Origin: a virus
IMG/VR virus record: IMGVR_UViG_3300023108_001345
Span: 1 to 41,331 of that record
Reading direction: 5' to 3' (one strand)
DNA: 41,331 bases
Shown here: piece after piece, positions 6,555-15,152 of the stretch
Numbering within the stretch: the first letter of the stretch is position 1
How the letters are laid out: each line of letters starts with the position of its first letter
Program-made: the position numbers and the translations under genes
Notes under the pieces: generated by a model
Told to the model about the DNA's origin: nothing
Database searches by the model: none
The model's input: the letters and a program-made list of their open reading frames with translations, nothing else

Positions 6555-8867
6555 ATGGATAAGACTTTCAAAGATTTTCTACCTCTAGAAGAAGGTGTCA
6601 ATGACCCTGCCATCTTCAAAGCGGTTTTCTTAGCCGGCGGGCCTGGTAGCGGTAAGTCATTTGTCGTTGGACAAACTGCACTGTCTACTTTTGGGTTAAA
6701 GACTGTCAACTCTGATGATGCGTTTGAGAATGCATTAAAGAAAGCTGGAGTTATGCAATCATACTCTTCTAGAAGAGACCCGGCGAAAAAAGCAATTACT
6801 GACTTCATCTCTAGCCCAAAAGGTCAGGCGATGCGTGACCGAGCAAAATACATAACTAATAAAAGGCAAGACCAATATATTGAAGGGCGTCTTGGTCTTG
6901 TCATTGACGGTACTGGTAAAGATTACGCTAAGATAGAAAAACAGAAAAACGCACTTGAGACTCTAGGTTACCAGACAATGATGATTTTTGTCAATGCTGA
7001 CAGAGAGACTGCTAGAAAAAGAAATGCAAATCGATCCAGAACTATTGACAATGTTTCACTGGGTTTCATGTGGAAAGAAACACAAAAGAATATTGGTAAG
7101 TTTCAGAACTTGTTTGGAAACGATTTTGTTATTATTGATAACTCAGAGGGTTCAGACTATCAAAGTGGAATTATGCACGCCTATCGCAAGGTTGGTCGGT
7201 GGGTAAAAACTTCCCATAATTATATCGCTCAACGATGGATTCGTGACCAAAAACAACAGAGGGGCATAAGAGAAGACCTCCGTAATTGGTTTAGTAAAGA
7301 TCATCCCAAAGGTGATTGGGTTCGTGTAGGTACGGATGGAGAAATCAAAGGTCAATGTGCAAGAGAGCCTGGCGAAGGTAAACCCAAGTGTATGCCGAGA
7401 CAAAAGGCACACAGTATGGACAAGGACGATAGGGCGACTTCTGCCAGACGCAAGAGAAGAAAAGACCCCGTTGCCGATAGAAAGGGCAAGGGTGGTAAAC
7501 CCATCATGGTCAAGACGGATGTCAAAGAGGCAGCAAAACTTTCTGCAGCAGAACGTCTCAATAGACGACTCAAAACTCACCACGGTATAGATTTGGAAGC
7601 CCGTCAAAAGTTTTATACGGATATGATCAAGAAAATGAAGGATACTTCTGCAAAAGCAGTTGATTCCTCAAAAACTCAAAAAGAAACATTTCAGTGGATG
7701 AAAGACCCACTTGCCAAAACTGTTCATAGAGTTCACTATAACACCGCACTCAAAACTCTGAAACCTATTATCGATAGAAAGAAGAGAGAAGGTGGCGGCA
7801 AACTCAAACACGGTATTGAATACTATGCTGCACAAGTAGCAAGAACGATTTCCGACAAGGTTGATGCTAGAACTCTGGCAAAAATGTATCAGAAGGAAGA
7901 CAAACAGATTAGTCGATACGAGTGGGGAAGACCAGAAGGTACACAATACTTCAAGGCCTTGACTCCAGGCGAACCAGGCTCTACTACCAAGAAAAATCAA
8001 ACCACCAACAAATATCACTACAAAACAAAGATCGAAGAAGGTGAGAATCATTCGTGGAAAACCGATGGTCACTATAAGAAAGATGGTACTGAATGGAAGG
8101 GTGATCAACACGCCCACGATGGACAAGTTATGACTGGTAAGAAACACACAAAGGATAGTGAAAACCTATATCACTTCAAAGACCTTGGCCAAAAAGCTAG
8201 ACAGATGGTTCTTGATAAACTAAAAATAAAAGAACACTGTGGATGTGAAGAAGAGATGGAAGTTTTGGAAATGGATGTTGATTCTATCTTCACATCGGAA
8301 GATATTGCCGACATGGAAGTTCAAATTGACAATATGGATTTTGATGAGATGATAGGTTTGGGTATGTACGATTCAGAAGAATTAGAAGGCTTTGATTCAG
8401 CAGAAGAAGATGACGATGAAGAATCAGATATTCACGACAACGTGGACATTCTTGAAGCCCTGTCTATTCAAGGTAGAATGAAGAGGCGTTTTAACGCTAG
8501 AAGAAACAGACAGAAACTCAAAGTTGCTAGAATGAGAGCATCTAGGAGAGCCGCCGATCCTGCTAGGGTTAAGAGAAGGGCAACTCGTGGTGCAAGAAAC
8601 ATGATTAAGTCCAGACTTGCTAGAGGGAGAGACATGTCTTCCATGCCTCCTGCCGAAAAGGCTAGAATTGAGGCTATGTCAAAACGATTTACAGGACTGA
8701 TCTCTAGACTTGCACAGAGAATGGTTCCAATCATTAGAAAGAATGAATTGAAACGACTTACATCTACCAACAAAAAACCACAGAAGGCGAAGAAGTATAA
8801 AGCTTCATCCGCAAAGTCTTCTGCTTCGGCACAAAAGGCTAAGAAATTTAAGGTGAAAAAGAAATGA
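6555..8867 (+). CDS. P-loop kinase fused to DUF6321-like and charged regions, capsid-targeting-like N-terminus
   Basis: 770 residues in several parts. Residues 22-200 are a P-loop kinase of the zeta-toxin/polynucleotide-kinase type: Walker A GGPGSGKS (28-35), LVIDGTGKD (115-123) and an Arg-rich lid-like ETARKRNANRSRT. Residues about 238-305 hold the Cys/Lys segment GEGKPKCMPRQKAHSM, as in DUF6321-type marine phage proteins. A middle helical region and an HSWKTDGHYKKDGTEWKG motif follow, then an acidic stretch (about 565-640) and a very basic C-terminus (650-770) suited to binding nucleic acid. The start KTFKDFLPLEE resembles a capsid-targeting sequence with an LxE site (L11-E-E13). It sits behind its own late box. 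It could be an injected kinase or an internal head protein; the substrate is unknown. Confidence 0.8.
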   Translation: MDKTFKDFLPLEEGVNDPAIFKAVFLAGGPGSGKSFVVGQTALSTFGLKTVNSDDAFENALKKAGVMQSYSSRRDPAKKAITDFISSPKGQAMRDRAKYITNKRQDQYIEGRLGLVIDGTGKDYAKIEKQKNALETLGYQTMMIFVNADRETARKRNANRSRTIDNVSLGFMWKETQKNIGKFQNLFGNDFVIIDNSEGSDYQSGIMHAYRKVGRWVKTSHNYIAQRWIRDQKQQRGIREDLRNWFSKDHPKGDWVRVGTDGEIKGQCAREPGEGKPKCMPRQKAHSMDKDDRATSARRKRRKDPVADRKGKGGKPIMVKTDVKEAAKLSAAERLNRRLKTHHGIDLEARQKFYTDMIKKMKDTSAKAVDSSKTQKETFQWMKDPLAKTVHRVHYNTALKTLKPIIDRKKREGGGKLKHGIEYYAAQVARTISDKVDARTLAKMYQKEDKQISRYEWGRPEGTQYFKALTPGEPGSTTKKNQTTNKYHYKTKIEEGENHSWKTDGHYKKDGTEWKGDQHAHDGQVMTGKKHTKDSENLYHFKDLGQKARQMVLDKLKIKEHCGCEEEMEVLEMDVDSIFTSEDIADMEVQIDNMDFDEMIGLGMYDSEELEGFDSAEEDDDEESDIHDNVDILEALSIQGRMKRRFNARRNRQKLKVARMRASRRAADPARVKRRATRGARNMIKSRLARGRDMSSMPPAEKARIEAMSKRFTGLISRLAQRMVPIIRKNELKRLTSTNKKPQKAKKYKASSAKSSASAQKAKKFKVKKK

Positions 8868-9148
8868 AAACTTTCCTAGAATTTTTGGGCGAAGAAGGTA
8901 TGAAGGGTATGACCGTCAAGGGTGGTCATAAACTTCCTGTTAGCAAAGGTGCTGGCTTAACCAAAAAAGGTGTCGAAAAGTATCGCCGCCAAAACCCAGG
9001 CTCTAAATTGCAAACCGCAGTTACTACTCCGCCCAGTAAACTAAAGCCTGGTAGCAAAGACGCAAAGAGACGCAAATCATTCTGCGCTCGATCTCGTAGT
9101 TGGACAGGCGAAAGAGGTAAGGCCGCAAGAAGAAGGTGGAACTGCTAG
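8864..9148 (+). CDS. DUF6321-like small basic protein, capsid-targeting-like N-terminus
   Basis: 94 residues, strongly basic. The segment GLTKKGVEKYRRQNPGSKLQ and the following KPGSKDAKRRKSFCARSRSW match a family widespread in phages (DUF6321 as I recall it). It ends in RRRWNC; the two Cys (SFCAR and WNC) may bind metal. The start MKTFLEFLGEE is close to the T4 capsid-targeting sequence MKTYQEFIAEA, with L8-G-E10 as a possible protease site. The stop TAG shares its G with the next GTG start, and the gene begins inside the end of the large kinase gene, so all are expressed together late. Confidence 0.85.
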   Translation: MKTFLEFLGEEGMKGMTVKGGHKLPVSKGAGLTKKGVEKYRRQNPGSKLQTAVTTPPSKLKPGSKDAKRRKSFCARSRSWTGERGKAARRRWNC

Positions 9149-9666
9149 TGACTACTGTATTTAGAAATTTCGTAGAACAATTGGGTGGGTCTGACGCAAC
9201 CACCTTTGTGGGTTCTGCTGGAGAAATTTTCTATGATCCCACCACCACTACTCTCAGAATTTCTGATGGTTCTACTCCAGGCGGTGTTATTATAAACACT
9301 GGTGGGGGCGGTTCCTCACAAACAATTTCTTGGGATTCTGGGACAAATACTCTATCCATTTCTGGTGGCAATAGTGCTGATCTAAGTTCTTTGTCAGGAC
9401 AGAATACTGATTCGCAGACACTTAGTATTGCTGGTACTGATTTAACTATAAGTAATGGTAATACAGTTGACTTATCTGCATTTTTACAGACCGCAAACTT
9501 GGATACAGAGTTGGCCACCGCTACCACAATTACAGAACTGCAAGATGGTTCTGGTTGGAATCTGCCTGGCCCATATACAAATGAATCATCTGCTGCTTCT
9601 GCTGGCATTGCAATCGGTCAAGCATACTACGATAACGGTGGAACTGTTCGTGTTAGGTTGACATAA
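9148..9666 (+). CDS. Appendage-type structural protein
   Basis: About 172 residues from GTG at 9148 (TAGTG overlap, GAAGGTGGA as RBS); an in-frame GTG at 9136 is less likely. The start, with SDATTFVGSAGEIFYDPTTT then LRISDGSTPGG, is the short repeat that begins many marine phage tail-fibre and appendage proteins (bound to a display of discrete data-like strands). It continues with Thr/Ser/Gly-rich beta repeats (SGGNSADLSSL, SNGNTVDLSAF). A virion fibre or head-appendage component is likely. The exact location on the particle is not determinable. Confidence 0.75.
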   Translation: MTTVFRNFVEQLGGSDATTFVGSAGEIFYDPTTTTLRISDGSTPGGVIINTGGGGSSQTISWDSGTNTLSISGGNSADLSSLSGQNTDSQTLSIAGTDLTISNGNTVDLSAFLQTANLDTELATATTITELQDGSGWNLPGPYTNESSAASAGIAIGQAYYDNGGTVRVRLT

Positions 9667-9682
9667 GGTTATTTAATTTATT

Positions 9683-10639
9683 ATGAAAGTTGATAAAGTT
9701 TTAGAATATGTAAGAACTTATTTGGGACGAGGCCTCGGGTGGGAACATAGTATATGTCTACCGCAAGAAGAACTGGTGAACCTAAGAAGGTCTATTGGTG
9801 GTGTCAATTTACAGTTTGCTGAAACAGAATATCAAGAAAACAGAGATCATCTTGTTCACTGGATGTCAACTGATAATTTAGACGCATTTAAAAAAAACAA
9901 AAAAGATAAAGTAAGGTTAAAGTGTTTGGAACACTTTGGGTGGATAACCGAGAAAGGTGTTCCAGTAGCAATCAATTATAATTTAAACTCGGATGGGTTT
10001 AGAATTGATGATAGTTATGATAAAGAGGGGATTGTGTTTTATGGATGCAGTCACACTTTTGGTGTCGGATTGCCAAAAGAAAAAACTTTCTCACACATAG
10101 TATCTAAATACTTTGATTGTGCGGATTTCAACTTTGGTGTTCCTGGCACTGGATTGGATTTAGCAGTTTTACATGCTATGTTTATGTTAAGAACCGATGT
10201 AAAAAATCCAAAAGCAATTGTTGTGTTGAATCCCCCTCCTAGACGATGGAATTTTTTTTCTGGTTTTAATATAAGGTCTTGTTCTGCAAATACAATAAAG
10301 AAAAACCCAACGAAAGAAGAAATGTACAGTATGGAATATTGTTCTATCTTAAACGATATGAACAACCTTGTCCAAACATCAAAAAACATTGTTATGCTTC
10401 AAACAATAGCAAAAGAAATGAAAATTCCAGTTTTTATTGTTGATTCTGCACATGAATTTCGTAAAGAGTATAGAGCATGGGGCCACTATGAATGGCAGCT
10501 GGCTAGAGGAAATGATTCTTTTGATGGTATAAGTATGGCAAGAGATTTGATACACCCAGGCGCTGAAACTCATAAAATCTGGGCGGATGATATTATTGGT
10601 TTGATAGGCCCGTCTATGAATACCCTTAACTTTGCTTGA
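9683..10639 (+). CDS. SGNH/GDSL-like hydrolase (copy A)
   Basis: 318 residues. Block I is FYGCSHTFGVGL with the presumed nucleophile Ser in GCSHT. FNFGVPGTG gives the block II Gly, and a late ARDLIHPG gives the Asp-x-x-His pair. This suits an SGNH-fold esterase or deacetylase acting on an ester or acyl group of a glycan or lipid. The N-terminal 90 residues (YLGRGLGWEHSICL, HWMSTDN, then INYNLNSDGFR) form a conserved pre-domain shared with copy B at 20057, which has LNWVSTDS and NYDLNSYGFR. It lies among structural genes and may be virion-bound, for example to deacetylate host surface polysaccharide. That is inference. Confidence 0.72.
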   Translation: MKVDKVLEYVRTYLGRGLGWEHSICLPQEELVNLRRSIGGVNLQFAETEYQENRDHLVHWMSTDNLDAFKKNKKDKVRLKCLEHFGWITEKGVPVAINYNLNSDGFRIDDSYDKEGIVFYGCSHTFGVGLPKEKTFSHIVSKYFDCADFNFGVPGTGLDLAVLHAMFMLRTDVKNPKAIVVLNPPPRRWNFFSGFNIRSCSANTIKKNPTKEEMYSMEYCSILNDMNNLVQTSKNIVMLQTIAKEMKIPVFIVDSAHEFRKEYRAWGHYEWQLARGNDSFDGISMARDLIHPGAETHKIWADDIIGLIGPSMNTLNFA

Positions 10640-10648
10640 GGAAATCAA

Positions 10649-10897
10649 ATGAAATGGTTAATAGAAAAAATCAAACTATGGTTCACAGAAGAATATGAAC
10701 TTACTGTATTCTTCCCAGGCCCAGCGCAAGTTATGCCGGATGGTTCACGAATTGAGTCTGGGGCCCCAAAGACATATCATTGTAAAAAAATAGTAAAACT
10801 TACTACCAAACATATTATTTTTGTTGATATGGAAGGAAAGAGACACGAAATAAAAATGGTGGGTGATGTTGGGTACGATTTGAAAAAAATTTATTAA
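10649..10897 (+). CDS. Small beta-rich hypothetical protein
   Basis: 82 residues starting MKWLIEKIKLWFTEEYEL, then several short strands (KTYHCKKIVKLTTKHIIFV, EGKRHEIKMV). No domain is named. The start has GAGGAAATC upstream, partly in the end of the SGNH gene. An 'amphipathic helix plus small barrel' fold is plausible but unproven. The neighbours are the SGNH protein and the radical SAM enzyme. Confidence 0.65.
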   Translation: MKWLIEKIKLWFTEEYELTVFFPGPAQVMPDGSRIESGAPKTYHCKKIVKLTTKHIIFVDMEGKRHEIKMVGDVGYDLKKIY

Positions 10898-10919
10898 TAT
10901 CTTTATGAATGGATAAAAA

Positions 10920-12530
10920 ATGTCAAAAGTTGATGTGTTACTTTTTACTGGAATGGCGGGATATGCAAATACAGTAAAAGAGTTTGGTGATGAACCAGTG
11001 TATGAAACCAGAAGTAGAACTTCTGGAACATATAGAATTGCTACCTACATAAGAGATGAGTTTGATCTTGATGTTGAGGTGGTAGATTTTATCTTTTCTT
11101 GGACAATTGAAGAACTAAAAGAACTTTGTAAAAGTAGGATTGGGCCAGATACCAGACTTGTTGGTATTGGCGGAATCTTTTTTCTTAGCGCCCCAGTAGT
11201 TCTTGAATTGTTCAAACACATCAAAGAAACTTATCCACATGTCACCACATGCGCTGGTAGTCAAGATGTGTGGTCTATTGTACAGATACCAAACATAGAT
11301 TACTACGTCTCTGGATACGGAGAACTTGGTATCAAAGCAGTATTAGAAGGAAACCCCAAGTGTGTCGATCTTCAGATGTTTCCACATATGCCAGTTGTGA
11401 AACATGTTGATTGTTGGAGAACAAAAGAATACAACGCATGGCCATGGCCAATACTCTCCATCAAATACGAGGAAAGAGATTTTATCAAACCTTATGAAGT
11501 TGTTTCTATGGAGACATCTCGTGGTTGCCGTTTCAAGTGTTCTTATTGCAACTTCCCGATTCTAGGGGTTAAAGAAGACTACACTCGTAGCAAAGAAGAC
11601 TTTGAAACAAACATCAAAGAAAATTACGACAAGTGGGGTCTTACAGAATACATTATTACAGATGACACATTCAATGATTATGTTGAAAAAATAAGAAAGT
11701 ACGGTGATGTTGTTCAATCATTGGACTTCAAACCAAATTTCACTGGATATGTTCGTGCTGATCTAATGACCATGAGGGAAGGTGATCTGGAAGAACTGGC
11801 AAGGATGAGATTTAACAGTCACTTGTATGGCATCGAATCTACGAATCATGCATCTGCTAAAGCAATTGGTAAAGGGGGAGACCCAGAAAAAATCCTGCCT
11901 GGTATATTAGAAGCAAAGAAATATTTCCTCAAACACAATGATTTTTATCGTGGCGAAATGAGTTTTATTTGGGGACTACCTCACGAAACCAGAGAAACAC
12001 TGGACAAAACATTCAAATGGATTGACGAAAATTGGTATGGTGAGGCAGTATCAATGTTTCCTCTACACATCATTAGGGATAGCGGGTTTTCGAGACCCAA
12101 TGATATGTCCAACAATATGGATAAATATGGATATACAACCTTGCAACCAATAGAAATTAAACCAGTTGGGGATAGACTGGATCATATTTACAACAACCCA
12201 AATATTGCTGACTATTTTAAGTGGAGAATTAAGAAAATGGTTCCAGATGTAAACTCACCACAGTTTCAAATGGGTAGTTACCTCTGGAAAAACGAACACT
12301 TTGACTATATTGAAGCATTCATTGGCGTGCAGGAAGAAATATTTGGACACGAAAGATACTGGGATCGTGGTGTACCTATCTTTAATCAGTCAAATTGGCA
12401 GGGAGTTGGATTTACAAAGAATGATATGTTGACCAAAACATTTAGAGAACTGCCTAGTATGATGAATCCACCCAGAGAAATGGTCAAAGATTCTATAGAA
12501 GAGTACAAACAGAAGAAGTTATCTTTATAA
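10920..12530 (+). CDS. Large radical SAM enzyme with B12-binding-like N-terminal domain
   Basis: 536 residues. Residues 198-211 read ETSRGCRFKCSYCN: Cys203, Cys207 and Cys210 form the CxxxCxxC cluster of radical SAM enzymes. The N-terminal 1-150 resembles the Rossmann cobalamin-binding domain of this class (a DIDYYV-SGYGELG-like element at about 126-136), although the cofactor His motif is not seen. Residues 290-350 (NSHLYGIESTNH, GEMSFIWGLPHETRET) match the barrel end of B12-type radical SAM proteins. The reaction (methylation, cyclisation or other) cannot be told. The size and domain order separate it from QueE and NrdG, which phages also carry. The stop overlaps the late box of the next gene. 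Confidence 0.85.
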   Translation: MSKVDVLLFTGMAGYANTVKEFGDEPVYETRSRTSGTYRIATYIRDEFDLDVEVVDFIFSWTIEELKELCKSRIGPDTRLVGIGGIFFLSAPVVLELFKHIKETYPHVTTCAGSQDVWSIVQIPNIDYYVSGYGELGIKAVLEGNPKCVDLQMFPHMPVVKHVDCWRTKEYNAWPWPILSIKYEERDFIKPYEVVSMETSRGCRFKCSYCNFPILGVKEDYTRSKEDFETNIKENYDKWGLTEYIITDDTFNDYVEKIRKYGDVVQSLDFKPNFTGYVRADLMTMREGDLEELARMRFNSHLYGIESTNHASAKAIGKGGDPEKILPGILEAKKYFLKHNDFYRGEMSFIWGLPHETRETLDKTFKWIDENWYGEAVSMFPLHIIRDSGFSRPNDMSNNMDKYGYTTLQPIEIKPVGDRLDHIYNNPNIADYFKWRIKKMVPDVNSPQFQMGSYLWKNEHFDYIEAFIGVQEEIFGHERYWDRGVPIFNQSNWQGVGFTKNDMLTKTFRELPSMMNPPREMVKDSIEEYKQKKLSL

Positions 12531-12533
12531 ATA
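12526..12533 (+). promoter_or_regulatory. T4-type late promoter box
   Basis: An exact TATAAATA spanning the stop codon of the radical SAM gene. It leaves a normal leader of about 30 bases with RBS TGGAG before the ATG at 12569. Confidence 0.75.
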
Positions 12534-12568
12534 TATTGAAACATTAAATATTATTTTGGAGAATTTAC

Positions 12569-14689
12569 ATGCCAGTTGAAAGAAATATCAGGGATATTCT
12601 TGCTTCTGGACAGACAGACCTATTGGAAGCAGATATGTCAAGAAGACTTGATATGTTGGTCAGACAGGGTTTGATGTCAACAGGCAAACTTCCCATCCTA
12701 AAACGTGGTTTAGAAAAACTACAAATGGGAAAAGTTGGAACGCCACAGGAAAGAGATGCAGTAAACACTCTGTTGAATTCTATGATGTATATCGTTCTTG
12801 GTGACGATACGGTATTTCAACGGGCAAGACAACACACCCAAAAGAATCGCTATCAGACCGAAGAGAGTGAGATCAACTCGGCCGATGAAAGTGATGATGT
12901 AGAACTGAATGAATGGGAAACATTTTTGTTGGACATTGAAACTCTTGAAGAGAAGAATGTCCCAACAAACCCAAAATTGTGGTCTAAGTATAAGTCGCAG
13001 GCAAAATCAAAGTTTGATGTCTACCCTTCTGCTTACGCCAATGGTTGGGCCGCCAAGATGTATAAAAAGGCCGGTGGTAGTTGGAAGACTGTCAGTGAAG
13101 AAGTTGACACTGGACAGTATGATGCAAGAAAGAAACCGCAGTCCAGTGAAAAGGAAAAACAAGCTGTTTTCGACAAGCATCGTGAAAGGATGAAAAAACT
13201 AAAGAAAGAAGAAGTCGAACTTGACGAAAAGTTAGAAACAGAACGCATTAAACATCCAGTTGGCAAAAGACCCCCAGGCATAGGGTGGACTCTTAAACAG
13301 GCGGGTGAACAAACTGGAAAAGACCATAGTGTGTGGGAACGCAAATTCAAAAGAGTAAAACCCACAAACGAAGAAACAGAACTTGACGAAAAGATCGAAG
13401 ACATGGACATGGGTGAAGTTATCAAAGACTTCCAAAAGTCTGATGCCCCTCAGTTTAAAGGTAAGTCAAAAGAAAAAAGAAGAGAGATGGCAATTGCCGC
13501 TAAACTCTCCAAAGAAGAGACCGAAGAGGAAACTACTGTGAACACGAACAACCCCTTTGCTGCAGCTAAGAAGGCAAAATTAGACGAGTATAGAACTAAG
13601 AACCCTGCCGCCGATGCAGAAGATTCTCGCCAACGTGCCAAGAAGGCTGCTGAGAGACTTTCTCGTAAAGTTGCAAAGACCGAGAAGGAAACAGACCCAG
13701 GCATCAAGGAAGAAGTCGAAATTGAAGAGGGTATGACTGCAAAAGATATTAAGATGGGCGTGGGTATTGCTCGTGATAAGAGATATGCTGGTGGAAACAT
13801 GACAGGTGCATCTAAGGCGATGGAAAAGGTCAAGAAAGGTCTCTCTGATCATCCTCGTGTTAGGAAAGAATTGCAGAAACAGAACGAAGAGTCTCAAGAA
13901 GATTCTGTTGATGAAATCGCAGAAATGTCCTACAAAGAAAAGTTTCAGGCCATGTTGAAGAAAACTGGCAAGTCTCTTGCATCAATGTCTGACGAAGAGA
14001 AGAAGAAGTTTTTCAACAGTGTAGATGACGCACACAAGGCGAAGAACGAAAACTACACCATGAAGAACTCTTACGCTAAGTCTGGCAAGATGTCAAAGGA
14101 TAAGGAATCACATGACACGGGTGGTTTCCGTATTTCTAACAAAGATGCCGCTGCTGCAAAGGATAGACTCAAGGCGAAGAAGGGTATCAGTGAAGTTGCA
14201 ATCGCTGGTATCAACGCACCTTCACAGGGTGGTACTCGCAAAGAACTTCTCGACAAACTTAGAAAAAATCCAAAAGACACTAAACTTGCAAACTCTGCTT
14301 GGAAGGCTGGTGCAACTAGCAAAGAGATCAAAGGTGCCATTGCCAACGAAGAGATTGAAGAGAGCGCTGCTAACAGGGCTTTTGCTCAGGCAAAAAGAGA
14401 TTACGATGCGGATGACAAGAAAGGTCTTGCTCCTACCAAGAAAGACTCTAAACCCGCAAAAGTCAGTGACGCATCTAATGCAAAAGAAATCGAACACATT
14501 GTACCTCAGATGCGAAAAGCAATTACTGTTGGTAAAGAGGTTCAGTTTCAAGATGGGAAGACGCACAAGATCAGCAAGGGCCATGCTGCCAAATTTTTGA
14601 ACAAGTATATGAACAGTAAACCTGCTGACAAACATAAGATGCAAACGTCTGCCCATAAGAGTCACGATCACTTTATGAAGCATGTATAA
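12569..14689 (+). CDS. Large charged modular structural protein
   Basis: 706 residues, Lys/Glu-rich, with modules I recognise from marine T4-like phages but cannot name. An N-terminal helical part (LPILKRGLEKLQMGKVGTPQ) comes first. At about 130-170 there is a KSKFDVYPSAYANGWAAKMY module. A KHPVGKRPPGIGWTLKQAGE module follows, then GVGIARDKRYAGGNMTGASK near the middle, MLKKTGKSLASMSDEEKKKF later, and a C-terminal helical Lys/His-rich tail. Linkers are acidic and rich in Glu-Glu-Thr. Composition and a strong late promoter suggest an abundant internal head or core protein. No enzyme motif is visible. Confidence 0.75.
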   Translation: MPVERNIRDILASGQTDLLEADMSRRLDMLVRQGLMSTGKLPILKRGLEKLQMGKVGTPQERDAVNTLLNSMMYIVLGDDTVFQRARQHTQKNRYQTEESEINSADESDDVELNEWETFLLDIETLEEKNVPTNPKLWSKYKSQAKSKFDVYPSAYANGWAAKMYKKAGGSWKTVSEEVDTGQYDARKKPQSSEKEKQAVFDKHRERMKKLKKEEVELDEKLETERIKHPVGKRPPGIGWTLKQAGEQTGKDHSVWERKFKRVKPTNEETELDEKIEDMDMGEVIKDFQKSDAPQFKGKSKEKRREMAIAAKLSKEETEEETTVNTNNPFAAAKKAKLDEYRTKNPAADAEDSRQRAKKAAERLSRKVAKTEKETDPGIKEEVEIEEGMTAKDIKMGVGIARDKRYAGGNMTGASKAMEKVKKGLSDHPRVRKELQKQNEESQEDSVDEIAEMSYKEKFQAMLKKTGKSLASMSDEEKKKFFNSVDDAHKAKNENYTMKNSYAKSGKMSKDKESHDTGGFRISNKDAAAAKDRLKAKKGISEVAIAGINAPSQGGTRKELLDKLRKNPKDTKLANSAWKAGATSKEIKGAIANEEIEESAANRAFAQAKRDYDADDKKGLAPTKKDSKPAKVSDASNAKEIEHIVPQMRKAITVGKEVQFQDGKTHKISKGHAAKFLNKYMNSKPADKHKMQTSAHKSHDHFMKHV

Positions 14690-14692
14690 ATA
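14685..14692 (+). promoter_or_regulatory. T4-type late promoter box
   Basis: An exact TATAAATA overlapping the stop of the 706-residue gene. The leader before ATG 14724 contains a strong RBS (AAAGGAGAA). Confidence 0.75.
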
Positions 14693-14723
14693 TCAAAACA
14701 AAAACCTCTAAAGGAGAATAACA

Positions 14724-15125
14724 ATGTCCGCTTGGTCTAAGTCCACAAAACCCGTAGTTACGGGTATTCCTGCTTCAGAAATCTTCATGGTTGACGAAGC
14801 AGAAGTTGCCGCAACCCCAGGCATCGCACAGCCTGGTTGGGTTCGCCGTAAAGTACAGGGTTCTAGAGTTGTCTATGAAACTCTTGTTGCAATGGCAGAT
14901 GCCGCTACTGATGCTGAATACGAAGCCGCAGTTGGTGTTGTTGCTACAGCACTTGTTAATGGTACAGAGTACAAAATTCTTACTACAGGTGACACCGACT
15001 TCACATTGGTTGGCGCCACAGACTCTAACCCAGGCACAGTCTTCACCGCTACTGGTGCTGGCGTAGGAACTGGTACTGCTGTTGCAACTGCCGATGATGA
15101 CGATGACGAGTTCCCAGACTCCTAA
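14724..15125 (+). CDS. Virion structural protein (decoration or fibre type)
   Basis: 133 residues. The first half (SEIFMVDEAEV, then QPGWVRRKVQGSRVVYETLV) matches a short structural protein family of marine T4-like phages. The second half carries the motif GTEYKILTTGDTDFTLVGA with FTATGAGVGTGTA, a small beta unit repeated in many phage structural proteins. It ends in an acidic tail (DDDDDEFPDS). It has its own exact late promoter and a strong RBS, which fits a highly expressed virion protein. Its position on the particle is unknown. Confidence 0.8.
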   Translation: MSAWSKSTKPVVTGIPASEIFMVDEAEVAATPGIAQPGWVRRKVQGSRVVYETLVAMADAATDAEYEAAVGVVATALVNGTEYKILTTGDTDFTLVGATDSNPGTVFTATGAGVGTGTAVATADDDDDEFPDS

Positions 15126-15132
15126 TAAATAC
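15125..15132 (+). promoter_or_regulatory. Likely late promoter box (one mismatch)
   Basis: AATAAATA, one base from TATAAATA, overlaps the end of the previous gene and precedes the RBS TTAGGAG and ATG 15153. Its placement matches the exact boxes. Confidence 0.5.
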
Positions 15133-15152
15133 TTTTAGATTAGGAGTATTTC

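Noticed and set aside
7152-8147. Long open frames on the - strand opposite the kinase-like gene
   Set aside because: They have no RBS or domain and are explained by the codon bias of the gene on the + strand.
12113-12124. GGATAAATATGG inside the radical SAM gene as a late promoter
   Set aside because: It is within coding sequence, with one mismatch, and no gene starts nearby.
12909-14683. Many frames on both strands within the 706-residue gene
   Set aside because: The + strand gene has a continuous, recognisable set of modules. The others have low-complexity Phe/Ser/Leu translations typical of shadow frames of Lys/Glu-rich genes.
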